Part shown: positions 50,185 to 60,054 of the stretch, piece by piece
How positions within the stretch are numbered: position 1 is the stretch's first letter
How the letters are laid out: each line of letters opens with the position of its first letter
Source of the DNA: Prochlorococcus marinus XMU1406
GTDB lineage: Bacteria; Cyanobacteriota; Cyanobacteriia; PCC-6307; Cyanobiaceae
Assembly: GCF_017696055.1 (NCBI RefSeq)
Contig: NZ_JAAORG010000001.1
Coordinates: forward strand, 558,001 to 622,000
Reading direction: 5' to 3'
Length of the DNA stretch: 64,000 nucleotides
Made by a program: the position numbers and the translations under genes
Notes under the pieces: generated by a model
Databases searched by the model: none
What the model saw: the letters and a program-made list of their open reading frames with translations, nothing else
What the model was told of the DNA's origin: nothing

Positions 50185-52518
50185 TTAATCTTTTGGTTTA
50201 GCCAAAGGAAGTAAGCATTTATCTGAATCACAACCTGCTGGTCCTGCTTCAGATAGTTCTCCAACATCATATTTATTAAGAGCATCAAAGAAATCGTTAT
50301 TAACTTTCCTTTCTATTACTTTATTTTGCAATGCTAAATATTCCTCTTTACTTATTGGTTCAAAGGGTAATCTCGGGAAAGTAGCGTTAGCACTAAATCG
50401 AGCTAGCAATGCCGCTGAAATATATCCCTCATTATTTTCAATTGCATTATGAATAGCCTTAGCTAAATCCTCGATTTCATTTTCTCTAAATTCTACGGTT
50501 GCAGAGGTATTGTGCTCTGTGTAAAATTTCTGCACTTGCATGTAAAAATCAAATTGAGCTAATGCTGAGAAATTATTGATATCTATTTGGTCTGCACCGT
50601 CTATATTTGCCCAACTAACTTCTGTAGGGATTTCAACTAACCATTCTGTACATCTTGGATCAAATGGATTATCGAGCAAGCAACCATTTTCATCTTTATC
50701 AGATTGAGATGGAACAACTGAGTAACCATAATCCATGCAAGCTAAAGCAATTGGATCATTTTTTCTGAAAGTTATTCTTCTTATGAATCTTTGAGCCTTT
50801 GGAGGATGCCATCCTGGAGCTGCTCCAGTAAGAAGACTTTTAGTCCCTGCTGGCTGAACTGTTGTGCATCTATTTGGTCTCCTTAGATTATGCTTATCAC
50901 AATATTCCCATACAGTTTCTTTTACTATTTTTCTCCAAGAATCTAAGAATTTAGCTTCCTTTTCTTTGAAGGCCTTCCCTTCTTTGCTATTGGGCCTTCC
51001 TGATTCCCACCACTTCAACCATGGTGTTCCAAATGCGTGAACGCAGAAATCAAACAATCCAGTGAAACTTACCCCTACAATAGGGTCATATTCTCTACTT
51101 TTCCTGTAACGCTCAACTTCAAATTCATGATTGAGTAAGCATGCCACAGAAAGAGCTGCAGCTTTGAAAGCCTTTTTCTGATCTTCAAAATTTCCGGGAT
51201 CAATCTGATTCAAATGAACTTCAGCTAAATTGCAGTGAAAATCATTTCCCAATATCTCCCCACAGGGGTTAAGTCCATATCTGCTCATCCTGTGATCTAA
51301 CTCTTCTTCAGAAAATGGTCCATAACTACTATTTATCCAATTTCTCGCTTCATCCTTACCTTGTTCTGAATAGATTTCAATAAATTCCTTTTTTAATTCA
51401 TTGTCTTTGAGAATATCAGCATTTGATCTTGCGATTGCTTCTGGAGCAAATTGAATAGCCCCTTCACCTGAATGGAATTGTTTTGTTACGGCATCTAAAA
51501 CAGTTTGGTATGTGGGTTTTGTATGGTAAACCCTGGTATGATTAGCCATCCTGAGGGCATCTTTTTCAGGATCTATTCTCCAATTACCATTTGCATCTTG
51601 ACTCCATAGATTTTCTTTTGCAGATGCCGCCTCCTTATCATCTGAGGCAAATTGTCTCATTCCTGCACTTCTTCTTATATTCCCAGCAACTATAGTTACT
51701 GCCGCTTCATCAATTAATAAACAACACTCTACTGTACTTAATTTCCTACCTATTGCCTTTCCAAGAAGTAATGCGACTCTGGAGTAGAGATCTTTCAATT
51801 TGATGGGATTTGCCATCCCACCAAAACCTTTTAATGATTCTCCAGCAGGTCTAATATCTTCCAAATTTATAAAAACATCAATTTCTCTTTCAAGATTTTC
51901 ATTACTTGATGCCTCAAGAAGATATTTGTAGCTATCTACCCAGCCTCTTCTGCTATCTCCAACTTTGATGTGAAGATCTTTTCCTTTGATTTCTAATGAT
52001 GATTTTTCTTCTCTTTGATCTTTAGGAGTTATACCAACTTCACTGACTGATTTAATATTTATTTTGTTTAAAACCGTAGGTAGTTTGTTTATAAAATGAG
52101 GTTCAATTATTGCTCCTGTTCCACATCCCATCATTGCTAAGTCCATCATTAATGCGAAGGCTTCCCAATCAATTAGGTTTGTTGAAGTACAGTTGTATGC
52201 TCCCGAGAAATTTTGGTTCTTATTAATCCAGGGGGTTCCTCCTATCCATAACCATCTCCCTGAAGGTTGGGCTTTTTGATTACTTTGCATCTCTTTCATT
52301 AGGATCAATTCTTCCTCAGAAAGTTTGCCTAGTTCTTTTAATCCCGATAAATTCCTTTCGCCAACTTCGCTCCAGTTTTCCCTTTTGCCAGATAAAGTTT
52401 TTCTACTGTAAGATCTGAAAAAAACAGGATAAGCAGCTGGCGCAGTCTTTGGAAAATCATCTTTTTTAAGATTATTGGAATTGCTCTCCGAAGAAGCTTT
52501 ATTTGGTGCAACAGTCAC
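50185..52518 (-). CDS. nrdJ: Adenosylcobalamin-dependent ribonucleotide reductase (class II)
   Basis: Reduces ribonucleotides to deoxyribonucleotides with a B12-derived radical, so it needs no oxygen or iron. The protein is 777 aa, near the size of the monomeric RTPR type. Seen: AYNCTSTN (Cys110), LNPCGEILG (Cys419 and Glu421 of the active site), IRRSAGMRQF, RFIRRITFRKND, and a C-terminal CDSDKC that serves the thiol shuttle. Start is GTG at 52518; an in-frame TAG directly upstream rules out a longer form. In Prochlorococcus this is the sole reductase as I recall. Depends on cobalamin, which the CbiX chelatase of this window may help make. Confidence 0.95.
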   Translation of the reverse strand: MTVAPNKASSESNSNNLKKDDFPKTAPAAYPVFFRSYSRKTLSGKRENWSEVGERNLSGLKELGKLSEEELILMKEMQSNQKAQPSGRWLWIGGTPWINKNQNFSGAYNCTSTNLIDWEAFALMMDLAMMGCGTGAIIEPHFINKLPTVLNKINIKSVSEVGITPKDQREEKSSLEIKGKDLHIKVGDSRRGWVDSYKYLLEASSNENLEREIDVFINLEDIRPAGESLKGFGGMANPIKLKDLYSRVALLLGKAIGRKLSTVECCLLIDEAAVTIVAGNIRRSAGMRQFASDDKEAASAKENLWSQDANGNWRIDPEKDALRMANHTRVYHTKPTYQTVLDAVTKQFHSGEGAIQFAPEAIARSNADILKDNELKKEFIEIYSEQGKDEARNWINSSYGPFSEEELDHRMSRYGLNPCGEILGNDFHCNLAEVHLNQIDPGNFEDQKKAFKAAALSVACLLNHEFEVERYRKSREYDPIVGVSFTGLFDFCVHAFGTPWLKWWESGRPNSKEGKAFKEKEAKFLDSWRKIVKETVWEYCDKHNLRRPNRCTTVQPAGTKSLLTGAAPGWHPPKAQRFIRRITFRKNDPIALACMDYGYSVVPSQSDKDENGCLLDNPFDPRCTEWLVEIPTEVSWANIDGADQIDINNFSALAQFDFYMQVQKFYTEHNTSATVEFRENEIEDLAKAIHNAIENNEGYISAALLARFSANATFPRLPFEPISKEEYLALQNKVIERKVNNDFFDALNKYDVGELSEAGPAGCDSDKCLLPLAKPKD

Positions 52519-52654
52519 GATAAAAAAAAACGTATGTAAATAACCCGTACTGGAAGAATAACTCTACCTGTGGCGTCTGCAACCATTCTTACCACTATTT
52601 AACGGTTTGTGTAAAATTATGTTTAATATGAAATTTTTTTTTTAAGAAAGGATT

Positions 52655-53350
52655 ATGGAAAGAATCCCTGAACCTGAATTAATGGTAGAAAAAGAGCAGG
52701 TCATTTCTTATGATGAAGCTGATTTTTCAGAAGGGGAAGTTAATCTAATTAATCAAATATATTATTATCTTTTGAGAAAAAATATTTCTTTAGGTGAAAA
52801 AGATCTAATAGTTGATTTAGGATGCGGCCCAGGAAATATTTCTGAGAAGTTAGCAATAAAATGGCCTAATACTGAAGTAGTTGGAATAGATGGTTCTAAA
52901 GAGATGATTTTAAGAGCAGAATATAATAAAAGTATTTCTACTAATCAAAAAAAATTTAAAAATTTACGCTACATTTGTTCTGATATCAAAGACATTAAAT
53001 CAAATAATTTTTTACTTAAAAAAAAAATTAGTTTACTTGTAAGCAACAGTTTGATTCATCACATTACCAATCTTGAAGATTTCTTCAACACCATAAGAAG
53101 TTTGTCTAGTAATATAACTGTAAATTTTCATAAGGACTTAAAAAGGCCATTAGATGAAAAGTCTGCTTTAGAACTCAAAGCACAATGTTCAACTAAATAT
53201 AATGAGACTTTAACTAATGATTATTATGCATCTTTAAAAGCTTCTTATACTTTTAAAGAGTTAAAAAATTTCATTTTAGAGAATGATCTATCCTCTTTAG
53301 ATGTGTTTGAAGAAGGTGATAATTATTTAGTAGTCTATGGTAATGTTTAA
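52655..53350 (+). CDS. Class I SAM-dependent methyltransferase, unknown substrate
   Basis: A 231-aa Rossmann methyltransferase. Seen: IVDLGCGPGNISEKLAIKWP (50-69, motif I), VVGIDGSKEMI (75-85), RYICSDIKDI (105-114) and LVSNSLIHHITNLEDFF (128-144, motif IV/post-I). The N-terminus MERIPEPELMVEKEQVISYDEADF resembles a subgroup of cyanobacterial methyltransferases of unknown role. No ArsM cysteines are visible. It is divergent from nrdJ across a 136-bp region and 31 bp ahead of prfC. Confidence 0.8.
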   Translation: MERIPEPELMVEKEQVISYDEADFSEGEVNLINQIYYYLLRKNISLGEKDLIVDLGCGPGNISEKLAIKWPNTEVVGIDGSKEMILRAEYNKSISTNQKKFKNLRYICSDIKDIKSNNFLLKKKISLLVSNSLIHHITNLEDFFNTIRSLSSNITVNFHKDLKRPLDEKSALELKAQCSTKYNETLTNDYYASLKASYTFKELKNFILENDLSSLDVFEEGDNYLVVYGNV

Positions 53351-53381
53351 GAACTAAGTGAAAGGCCCTTATATTATATAA

Positions 53382-55019
53382 ATGAGCTTAGGTACTAAAA
53401 ATCTAAATAATAAAGAAATACTGGATGCGGTAAATAAAAGAAGAAATTTTGCTATTATTTCGCATCCAGATGCGGGGAAAACGACTCTTACCGAGAAACT
53501 TCTTTTGTATGGAGGAGCCATTCAACAGGCAGGAGCAGTAAAAGCTAGGGGTAATCAGAGAAAAGCTACCTCAGACTGGATGGAACTTGAGAAACAAAGA
53601 GGTATTTCTATTACATCAACTGTATTGCAATTTGAATATGAAAGATCAGTAATCAACCTATTAGATACACCGGGACACCAAGATTTCTCCGAAGATACTT
53701 ATAGAACATTAGCTGCTGCTGATAATGCAGTTATGTTGGAAGATGCGGCTAAAGGACTAGAACCTCAAACTAGAAAATTGTTTGAAGTTTGCAAGATGCG
53801 AAAAATACCAATATTTACTTTCATAAATAAAATGGATAGACCAGGAAGAGAGCCATTTTCTTTACTTGATGAAATTGAATCAGAACTTGGATTAAATACT
53901 TTACCTATTAACTGGCCAATTGGGAGTGGTGAGGAATTTAGAGGGGTTATTGATAGATTTTCGAGAGAGGTGATTTTATTTGATAAAGCTTTGAGAGGGA
54001 AACAATCGAATGAGAAAAGATTAAGTCTTGAAGATAAAGAGCTATCAAAATATGTAGAGAGAGATTTACTTGAAAACTCACTTGAAGAATTGGAGGTTCT
54101 TGATGAGGCAGGATCAAAATTTGAAAAAGAAAAAGTTTTTAATGGCTCTTTAACCCCAGTTTTCTTTGGATCTGCCATGACTAATTTTGGTGTAAGACCA
54201 TTTTTAGATAGTTTTTTGAAAATGGCACAAAAACCAACTTCGAGAAATAGTAATAAAGGGGATATTGAACCTGCAAGCGATGAATTTAGTGGGTTTGTTT
54301 TTAAGCTTCAGGCAAATATGGATCCAAAGCACAGAGATAGGGTTGCTTTTATAAGAGTCTGTAGTGGCAAATTTGAAAAAGATATGTCAGTTAAACATTC
54401 CAGAACTGGGAAAACAATCAGATTATCAAGACCACAAAAAATATTTGGGCAAGATAGAGAAGTAGTTGATGATGCCTATCCTGGAGATGTTATTGGTTTG
54501 AATAATCCAGGAATGTTTTCTATTGGAGATACTCTTTATACTGGTGCTCATTTGGAATATGAGGGCATACCATCCTTTAGTCCTGAAATATTCAGCTGGC
54601 TAAGAAATCCAAATCCCTCAGCATTTAAAAACTTTAGAAAGGGTGTTAATGAACTGCGCGAAGAAGGTGCTGTTCAGATTCTTTACGACTTTGATGAGAG
54701 CAAAAGAGACCCTATACTCGCAGCTGTTGGTCAATTGCAGTTGGAGGTAGTAACTCACAGATTAAAAAGTGAATATGGTGTAGATGCAAACCTTGAAGCA
54801 ATGCCATATCAATTGGCTAGATGGATTTCTGATGGATGGCCAGCCATTGAAAAACTAGGGAGAATATTCAATTGTAAAATAGTTAAAGATTGTTGGAATA
54901 GGCCAGTTATTCTTTTTAAAAATGAGTGGAATCTAAATCAATTTGTTGAAGATAATAATCAATTAACTTTAAACAAAGTTGCTCCTGTTGTTAGTGGAGT
55001 CGAACCAATTGTTTTATAA
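53382..55019 (+). CDS. prfC: Peptide chain release factor 3
   Basis: A translational GTPase that recycles RF1/RF2 after termination. The protein is 545 aa, typical of RF3. Seen: P-loop [14 protein letters not shown] at 27-40, the switch I GISITST near 74-80, [14 protein letters not shown] at 95-108, [12 protein letters not shown] near 145, and the RF3-type domain with [21 protein letters not shown]. The last 150 residues have the EF-G-like ending without the extra EF-G domains. ATG at 53382; spacing to the next gene is 51 bp. Confidence 0.95.
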   Translation: MSLGTKNLNNKEILDAVNKRRNFAIISHPDAGKTTLTEKLLLYGGAIQQAGAVKARGNQRKATSDWMELEKQRGISITSTVLQFEYERSVINLLDTPGHQDFSEDTYRTLAAADNAVMLEDAAKGLEPQTRKLFEVCKMRKIPIFTFINKMDRPGREPFSLLDEIESELGLNTLPINWPIGSGEEFRGVIDRFSREVILFDKALRGKQSNEKRLSLEDKELSKYVERDLLENSLEELEVLDEAGSKFEKEKVFNGSLTPVFFGSAMTNFGVRPFLDSFLKMAQKPTSRNSNKGDIEPASDEFSGFVFKLQANMDPKHRDRVAFIRVCSGKFEKDMSVKHSRTGKTIRLSRPQKIFGQDREVVDDAYPGDVIGLNNPGMFSIGDTLYTGAHLEYEGIPSFSPEIFSWLRNPNPSAFKNFRKGVNELREEGAVQILYDFDESKRDPILAAVGQLQLEVVTHRLKSEYGVDANLEAMPYQLARWISDGWPAIEKLGRIFNCKIVKDCWNRPVILFKNEWNLNQFVEDNNQLTLNKVAPVVSGVEPIVL

Positions 55020-55070
55020 ATCCTTAATGGATTACAAAATTAGTTAATCTGTTATTATTGGTAAAAAATT

Positions 55071-55745
55071 TTGGATTCAAACAGTAATAAAAACAATAAT
55101 GAAAAATCACCTTATGAAATTTTAGGTGTAGAAAAAGGTGCTTCTTTTGAGGATATTCAAAGGGCCAGAGACCTTAAAGTTAAAGAGGCTGGTGAAGATT
55201 TAATTTTGAAAGCGAAAATAGAATCCTCCTTCGATCAATTACTGATGGGTAGTTTGAAAGCTAGGCAATCTGGGAATGTAAGCTATGAAGCTGTGAGTGC
55301 TTCAAAAAAAGAAAAACAAATTAATCAATTTACCAATAACAATTTTCCACTGCTATCTAAGATAAAAAATTTAAATAATAACTCTAACAACTCAAGTCAG
55401 TATAGTCTGCCGAAAATAACGCCCCCATCATTTGATAATCTTTCAATAAAAATATCAGTTGGCCTATTATTTTTAATTTTTTTATTTATTAGTCCAGACT
55501 CAAATAATAGACTTTTGCTTTCTATCTCAACACTAATACTTACCTATACTCAAATTAAATCAGGTAAAAGATTTATAGGTTCTCTAGGATGGAGTGTTAC
55601 TTTTCTTTCGATAGGATTAATATTCGGGGGATTACTTGAAACTAATTCTTTTATTCAGGAAGTATCAAACAATTCTTTATCTATACAAAAAATTCAATCT
55701 ATTCCAGCCATGGTTATTTTATGGATAGGCGTAATTTTTTTATGA
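55071..55745 (+). CDS. J-like membrane protein (CPP1/DUF3353 family)
   Basis: A 224-aa protein. Residues 12-70 resemble a reduced J domain ([31 protein letters not shown]), without the catalytic HPD. The second half has three or four hydrophobic segments ([55 protein letters not shown]). This layout fits CPP1, which in plants stabilises protochlorophyllide oxidoreductase, and its cyanobacterial relatives. Role here is inferred. Starts with TTG at 55071 ([10 protein letters not shown]...). Convergent with hslO by 6 bp. Confidence 0.75.
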   Translation: MDSNSNKNNNEKSPYEILGVEKGASFEDIQRARDLKVKEAGEDLILKAKIESSFDQLLMGSLKARQSGNVSYEAVSASKKEKQINQFTNNNFPLLSKIKNLNNNSNNSSQYSLPKITPPSFDNLSIKISVGLLFLIFLFISPDSNNRLLLSISTLILTYTQIKSGKRFIGSLGWSVTFLSIGLIFGGLLETNSFIQEVSNNSLSIQKIQSIPAMVILWIGVIFL

Positions 55746-56651
55746 TTGATTTTCTATCATCGATTTAATTTCTTCATAATCTATAAAATATTTATTCTTA
55801 CAAAATTCGCAAACCAATTCTGCTTTGCCATCTTTCTCAAGAATGTCTTCCAACTCGCTCTTATCAAGCATTTTCATTGCATTTAAACTTCTTTGTTTGG
55901 AACACTTGCATTTAAAACTAACTTCTTGGGAACGAGCTTTTTCAGAGATTGATTTATCGTCAATATCGGGAAAAATATTTCTTATTAACGAAAGAAGATT
56001 ATGTTTTGACTTAAATAGGTCTTCGCTAAAAGAGTTAATTTCTTTACATCTTTCTTCAAGTAGTGAGACGAGTAGAGGGTCAGTGTCTTTTTTAGGTAAA
56101 ACTTGAGCTAATAGTCCACCACTACAAATAACACTTTTATTTTGAATTTTTTCTCCAATAAATACAGCAGAGGGAGTTTGCTCTGAATGATATAAATATG
56201 AAGCTAAGTCTTCTGCAATATTTCCATTTACTAATTCAACAGTGCTTGTAAAGGGTTCTCCAAATCCACTATCTCTAATTACATTTAAATAGCCTGTACC
56301 TAATGCTTTTGTAAAATCAAAGGAATATTTATTATTGTCTATTTTGACTAGGTCCAATTCTAAATTAGGATTCCCTACATAACCCCTAACTTTTCCGTCT
56401 CTACCTGCATCAACTAGTAATCCCTTTAAAGGTCCGTCAGATCTAACTCTTAGAGTAACTCTCCCATGCATTATCTTCATCGAGCTTGCTAAAAGCAGTG
56501 AAGCACTAAATGCTCTTCCTAAGATACAGGTGGTTAAATAAGAAAGATCGTGTCTTTTTTTTGCCTCTAAAGAAGATTCTGTTGTTAAGACCGCAACTAA
56601 TCTTATTCCTCCATTTGCTGCAGTAGCCCGAACTATCCTATCCTTCATCAT
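55740..56651 (-). CDS. hslO: Hsp33 redox-regulated chaperone
   Basis: A holdase chaperone that unfolds and activates when oxidised. The 303-aa protein has the N-terminal core with [20 protein letters not shown] and [17 protein letters not shown] (near 45), and the C-terminal redox switch zinc site SFKCKCSKQ plus [10 protein letters not shown] (CxC and CxxC) near residues 240-280. Full family length. Overlaps the start of the upstream ABC ATPase gene by 14 bp (its ATG at 56651 lies inside the ATPase end), so they share a transcript. Confidence 0.93.
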   Translation of the reverse strand: MMKDRIVRATAANGGIRLVAVLTTESSLEAKKRHDLSYLTTCILGRAFSASLLLASSMKIMHGRVTLRVRSDGPLKGLLVDAGRDGKVRGYVGNPNLELDLVKIDNNKYSFDFTKALGTGYLNVIRDSGFGEPFTSTVELVNGNIAEDLASYLYHSEQTPSAVFIGEKIQNKSVICSGGLLAQVLPKKDTDPLLVSLLEERCKEINSFSEDLFKSKHNLLSLIRNIFPDIDDKSISEKARSQEVSFKCKCSKQRSLNAMKMLDKSELEDILEKDGKAELVCEFCKNKYFIDYEEIKSMIENQS

Positions 56652-57285
56652 TTTCTTTTATAAAATTTTTGATTTTCCCTTTTTCCAAGAATAATATCCT
56701 AGAAGGAATTCCCTCAAATAATGCAGGTTCATGAGTAACAATAATAATTGTATTTTTATTTTTTAGATCAAGAATTAAATTTTTTACCTCATTTCTCATT
56801 GAATAGTCTAATCCAGCAGTTGGTTCATCAAGTAAAAGAATTGAGGGGTTTCTAAGTAGTTGAACTGCTACAGCTAATCGCCTTTGTTGTCCGCCACTTA
56901 GTTGTTCTGGTGGTTGGGTAAGGTTAATTCTTTTCAAACCAACTTTATTTAAAATTATTTCTATATTTTTTTCTTTTAAAGATTTATGGCCTATTTTTAA
57001 TTCTTTCCCAATGGTTGTTCCTACAAAGTATCTTTCAGGAAATTGGAATACTACTCCACAAAACCATCTTCTTTGTCTAGAAGATAAAATTTTATTCTTC
57101 CAAGTAATTTTTCCTTTTTGTGGAGTTGTTAATCCGCTTATTATTTCGAGTAGTGTCGTTTTTCCAGAACCACTATTTCCGCAAATTAAAATAATTTCAT
57201 TTTCATGAACTTTTAAATTTAGATTGTCTATTATTTTTCTTTCTCCAGTTTGAGGTTGATAAGATATTTCTTTTAAATCAAGCAT
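56638..57285 (-). CDS. ABC transporter ATP-binding protein (ECF/cobalt type)
   Basis: A 215-aa ATPase. Seen: Walker [10 protein letters not shown] at 36-44, Q-loop [19 protein letters not shown] near 78-96, signature [16 protein letters not shown] near 129, Walker [14 protein letters not shown] near 148, and the switch histidine THEP near 183. The Q-loop [10 protein letters not shown] is a mark of the energy-coupling factor group that imports vitamins or metals. No membrane subunit is in the window, so its partner must be elsewhere. It overlaps hslO by 14 bp, an unusual pairing. Confidence 0.85.
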   Translation of the reverse strand: MLDLKEISYQPQTGERKIIDNLNLKVHENEIILICGNSGSGKTTLLEIISGLTTPQKGKITWKNKILSSRQRRWFCGVVFQFPERYFVGTTIGKELKIGHKSLKEKNIEIILNKVGLKRINLTQPPEQLSGGQQRRLAVAVQLLRNPSILLLDEPTAGLDYSMRNEVKNLILDLKNKNTIIIVTHEPALFEGIPSRILFLEKGKIKNFIKENDEG

Positions 57286-57368
57286 TATTAATTAAGTTTT
57301 AGGTATGAATTTTAATCTAGTAATAACTTACTTATAATAGCTATAGATCTCAAAAGCTATTAGTCAAT

Positions 57369-57812
57369 ATGAATATTATTTTTAGAGAAGTTGATCCTTT
57401 TAATTGTTGGATATGGATAAGGTTTTCAGAATCACCAACTCAAGATGAAAAAAATTATTTAGATGGTGTTTTTGATAGTTGGTACGTTTTAGGAAGGTTA
57501 GGTGGATTTAATTCTGAAAATTTGCAAACTCATGAAGAGGGTTCCGATTTAAGTTGGATGACCTATAATAATGAACAAAAAAACGAATCTCTTCCTGCCT
57601 TAATGCATAATTTAGGAATTATGGAATACCAAAACCTGTGGGGAAGATGTTGGGTTGATTTTGGAACTTCAGACTCCATTTCAATAGATATATTAATAAA
57701 TTCTTTGAATCAGATATCAAATAATTATGTAAAAATAGAAGAATTAATTATTGGTGGTGAAAATAATGATTGGGCTATTGAAGAACATGAAGATTTAGTT
57801 TTCAAAGATTAA
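57369..57812 (+). CDS. DUF3531 family protein
   Basis: A 147-aa soluble protein found across cyanobacteria and plants. Seen: NIIFREVDPFNCWIWIRF, EKNYLDGVFDSWYVLGRLGGFNSENLQ, MEYQNLWGRCWVDFGTSD, with very high Trp content, and a C-terminal IEELIIGGENNDWAIEEHE. These blocks agree with DUF3531 in my memory. Function unknown; cytoplasmic. 84 bp from the divergent ATPase and 9 bp before rsmE. Confidence 0.8.
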   Translation: MNIIFREVDPFNCWIWIRFSESPTQDEKNYLDGVFDSWYVLGRLGGFNSENLQTHEEGSDLSWMTYNNEQKNESLPALMHNLGIMEYQNLWGRCWVDFGTSDSISIDILINSLNQISNNYVKIEELIIGGENNDWAIEEHEDLVFKD

Positions 57813-57821
57813 GTGTTTTAG

Positions 57822-58595
57822 ATGGAAGACTTAACAAGATTAATTATTTCCAATGAAAGAATTGAAAATATCCAGAACAATAATATAAAACTGACTTGCG
57901 ACGAGGCGCATTATATAAACAAAGTAATGAGGATAAAAAATGGTAAAGAAATATTTATAGCTAATGGAGAGGGTTCATTATGGAAAGCTATAAAAGTTAA
58001 AAATGATTGTTTAGAAATAAGTCATTTAAAAAAACCTTACTTATTTCAAGAACAAGAAATTTACTTATTAGGAATAGCTGTTGTTATACCAAAAAGTGGT
58101 TTTGAGGATATTTTAAAAATGTGTACTGAAATAGGAATTGATTTTATACAACCATTATTTTCAGAAAGACAGGTAAACAAAAATTATAATTTTTCTAGAA
58201 AACTTTTGAGATGGAATTCAATTATCAAAGAAGCAGTTGAGCAAAGTGAGAGATTATGGAAACCATATATTTTAAATGGTATGGAGATTATTGAATGGCT
58301 AAAAAGTAGAGATAATCAAGAAAGAGTTTCAATTTCAATTACTAGAGAAAATACACATTTTGATTTAAATCAATGGTTAAGAAATGAGCAAGAATTTGAA
58401 AATAAAAAAGGAGGTATTTTCTGGAATGTAATTGGCCCTGAAGGAGGGTGGTCCTCCAATGAAATTGATTTTTTTAATAAAAACAAATATACCTTTGTTA
58501 AACTCTCTGAAACTATCTTAAGAACTTCTACAGCTAGTATTAACGCATCATCAATTCTAAATCAGTGGAGAATTGATTTGAAATTAAGGAATTAG
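57822..58595 (+). CDS. rsmE: 16S rRNA (uracil-1498-N3)-methyltransferase
   Basis: A SPOUT-class enzyme that methylates U1498 in 16S rRNA. The 257-aa protein has the N-terminal PUA-like domain (HYINKVMRIKNGKEIFIANGEG), then the knot region: EAVEQSERLWKP near 148, NVIGPEGGWSSNEIDFF near 210-226 and LSETILRTSTASINASSI near 235-252, all RsmE signatures. ATG at 57822; 9 bp after DUF3531 and 6 bp before the next gene, so it is one transcript. Confidence 0.93.
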   Translation: MEDLTRLIISNERIENIQNNNIKLTCDEAHYINKVMRIKNGKEIFIANGEGSLWKAIKVKNDCLEISHLKKPYLFQEQEIYLLGIAVVIPKSGFEDILKMCTEIGIDFIQPLFSERQVNKNYNFSRKLLRWNSIIKEAVEQSERLWKPYILNGMEIIEWLKSRDNQERVSISITRENTHFDLNQWLRNEQEFENKKGGIFWNVIGPEGGWSSNEIDFFNKNKYTFVKLSETILRTSTASINASSILNQWRIDLKLRN

Positions 58596-58601
58596 ATAAA
58601 T

Positions 58602-59339
58602 ATGGATTTAATAAGAAATCAATTTTTTATAGGTTTTTGCATTAATTTTATTTTGATTTATATATTTTGCAAGATTCCTTTGATGACAAAAGGTGGTTGG
58701 ATAAGTGCAGGAATTTTAGGAACAATTATGTGGGGATGCTTGTCTTGGCAGGGATGGATGTCAGTTGTAATTTATTTATTACTTGGATCTCTTGTTACCA
58801 AAATAGGTTTTAAATTTAAAAAAGAACAAGGAATAGCTGAAAAAAGAGGTGGGAGAAGAGGTCCTGAAAATGTATGGGGCTCTGCAGCTACAGGATTATT
58901 TTTCGCCATTATGATCAAATTTAATGCTGCCAACGTAGTGATGTTTAAATTAGGATTTGCTGCAAGCTTTGCTGCGAAGTTAGCGGATACTTTTGGCAGC
59001 GAAATTGGAAAAAGATTTGGTAAAGACACATATTTAATAACTTCACTTAAAAAGGTTGAGAGAGGAACTGAAGGAGGAGTAAGTTTAGAAGGAACATTAG
59101 CTAGTGTTTTGGGATCAATATTTATGGCTTTTGTAATGCTTCGTCTATCAATTATTTCTACTAAATATCATTTCATTGTTGTTACAGTTTCGGGATTTTT
59201 AGCCACACTTTCTGAGAGTATTATTGGTGCTAAATTTCAAAATAAATATAAATTAAGTAATGAATTGGTAAATGCTATTCAGACAAGTATTGCTTCTGTT
59301 TATGCTATCTTTGCTCTTTTTTTATATTCATATTTTTAA
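58602..59339 (+). CDS. DUF92 family membrane protein (phytyl-phosphate kinase VTE6-like)
   Basis: A 245-aa membrane protein with about six hydrophobic segments. Seen: KGGWISAGILGTIMWGCLSWQGW, EKRGGRRGPENVWGSAATG near 84-102, KLADTFGSEIGKRFGKDTYLITSLKKVERGTEGGVSLEGTLASVLGS near 126-172, typical of DUF92. In plants VTE6 phosphorylates phytyl phosphate for tocopherol and phylloquinone synthesis; in cyanobacteria a similar role in phytol salvage is likely. The name VTE6 is inferred by family. Confidence 0.82.
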   Translation: MDLIRNQFFIGFCINFILIYIFCKIPLMTKGGWISAGILGTIMWGCLSWQGWMSVVIYLLLGSLVTKIGFKFKKEQGIAEKRGGRRGPENVWGSAATGLFFAIMIKFNAANVVMFKLGFAASFAAKLADTFGSEIGKRFGKDTYLITSLKKVERGTEGGVSLEGTLASVLGSIFMAFVMLRLSIISTKYHFIVVTVSGFLATLSESIIGAKFQNKYKLSNELVNAIQTSIASVYAIFALFLYSYF

Positions 59340-59360
59340 ATTAAAAATATTTGGGAAGAC

Positions 59361-60005
59361 CTAGGATTCCTTCCATTTTGTAAGAATCTCCCAGCTCTTC
59401 AGTCTTTGATAAAGCCAGAAATGACCTTTGGAATTTAGATGAATTCCATCATGTGTAATCCAATTTTTACTCCTTTTATCAGAGTACATTTCTCTAAAAG
59501 TAGGAAGAAATGGGACATTCTGATTGAGGCATACTTCCTCCATTCTCCTTTCATAAGAATTACAAAAATCATTTGAGTACCATAGACATCCTGCGAAGGG
59601 CATTTTTCTTTCTTCAACAGGTGTCAGACCAATAACAAAGACATTTGTTTGAGAGTTCATTTCATTAATTAGTCTCTCTAATCCATATTCAAATCCATCT
59701 ATATCTAATTGATGTCTTCCGTTTTTCTGACCAATTGCTGCAGTGTCGTTAAGACCAACATTTAGCAGGATTGCTTTAGGTTTATTTCTTCTCGTTTCTC
59801 CTCTAGATGACCATTCTTTTTCCCATCTAGATGAAACTTTTTCTATCCCATCTCCCCTAACGCCAAGTTGATAAATAACTGGCCCATTGTGGTTATTGCA
59901 CCAATCTTTTCTAAGCCTCTCACACCATCCACCACCTTCATTATCTCCCCATCCATAAACTGAGCTATCTCCAATTACAACTAGCTGTTTTGGTAAACTA
60001 ATCAC
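59361..60005 (-). CDS. SGNH/GDSL-family hydrolase
   Basis: An esterase-like protein of 214 aa. Seen: VVIGDSSVYGWGDNEGGGW (9-27, nucleophile Ser in GDSS), the Gly in QLGVRGDG, LLNVGLNDTA (near 85, the Asn block III) and THDGIHLNSKGHFWLYQ (near 188, Asp-x-x-His of block V). All four SGNH blocks are present. Substrate unknown; lipid, acyl or sugar ester. Start at 60005; it is convergent with the DUF92 gene across 21 bp. Confidence 0.85.
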   Translation of the reverse strand: MISLPKQLVVIGDSSVYGWGDNEGGGWCERLRKDWCNNHNGPVIYQLGVRGDGIEKVSSRWEKEWSSRGETRRNKPKAILLNVGLNDTAAIGQKNGRHQLDIDGFEYGLERLINEMNSQTNVFVIGLTPVEERKMPFAGCLWYSNDFCNSYERRMEEVCLNQNVPFLPTFREMYSDKRSKNWITHDGIHLNSKGHFWLYQRLKSWEILTKWKES

Positions 60006-60054
60006 TATAACCGGAAAAAAAATAATTACTTGATTTAAAAATTATTCTTACAAA

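Noticed and set aside
52519-52654. Possible cobalamin riboswitch upstream of nrdJ
   Set aside because: The intergenic space is 136 bp and must also hold the divergent promoter; I could not see the conserved B12-box or core helices, so no riboswitch is called.
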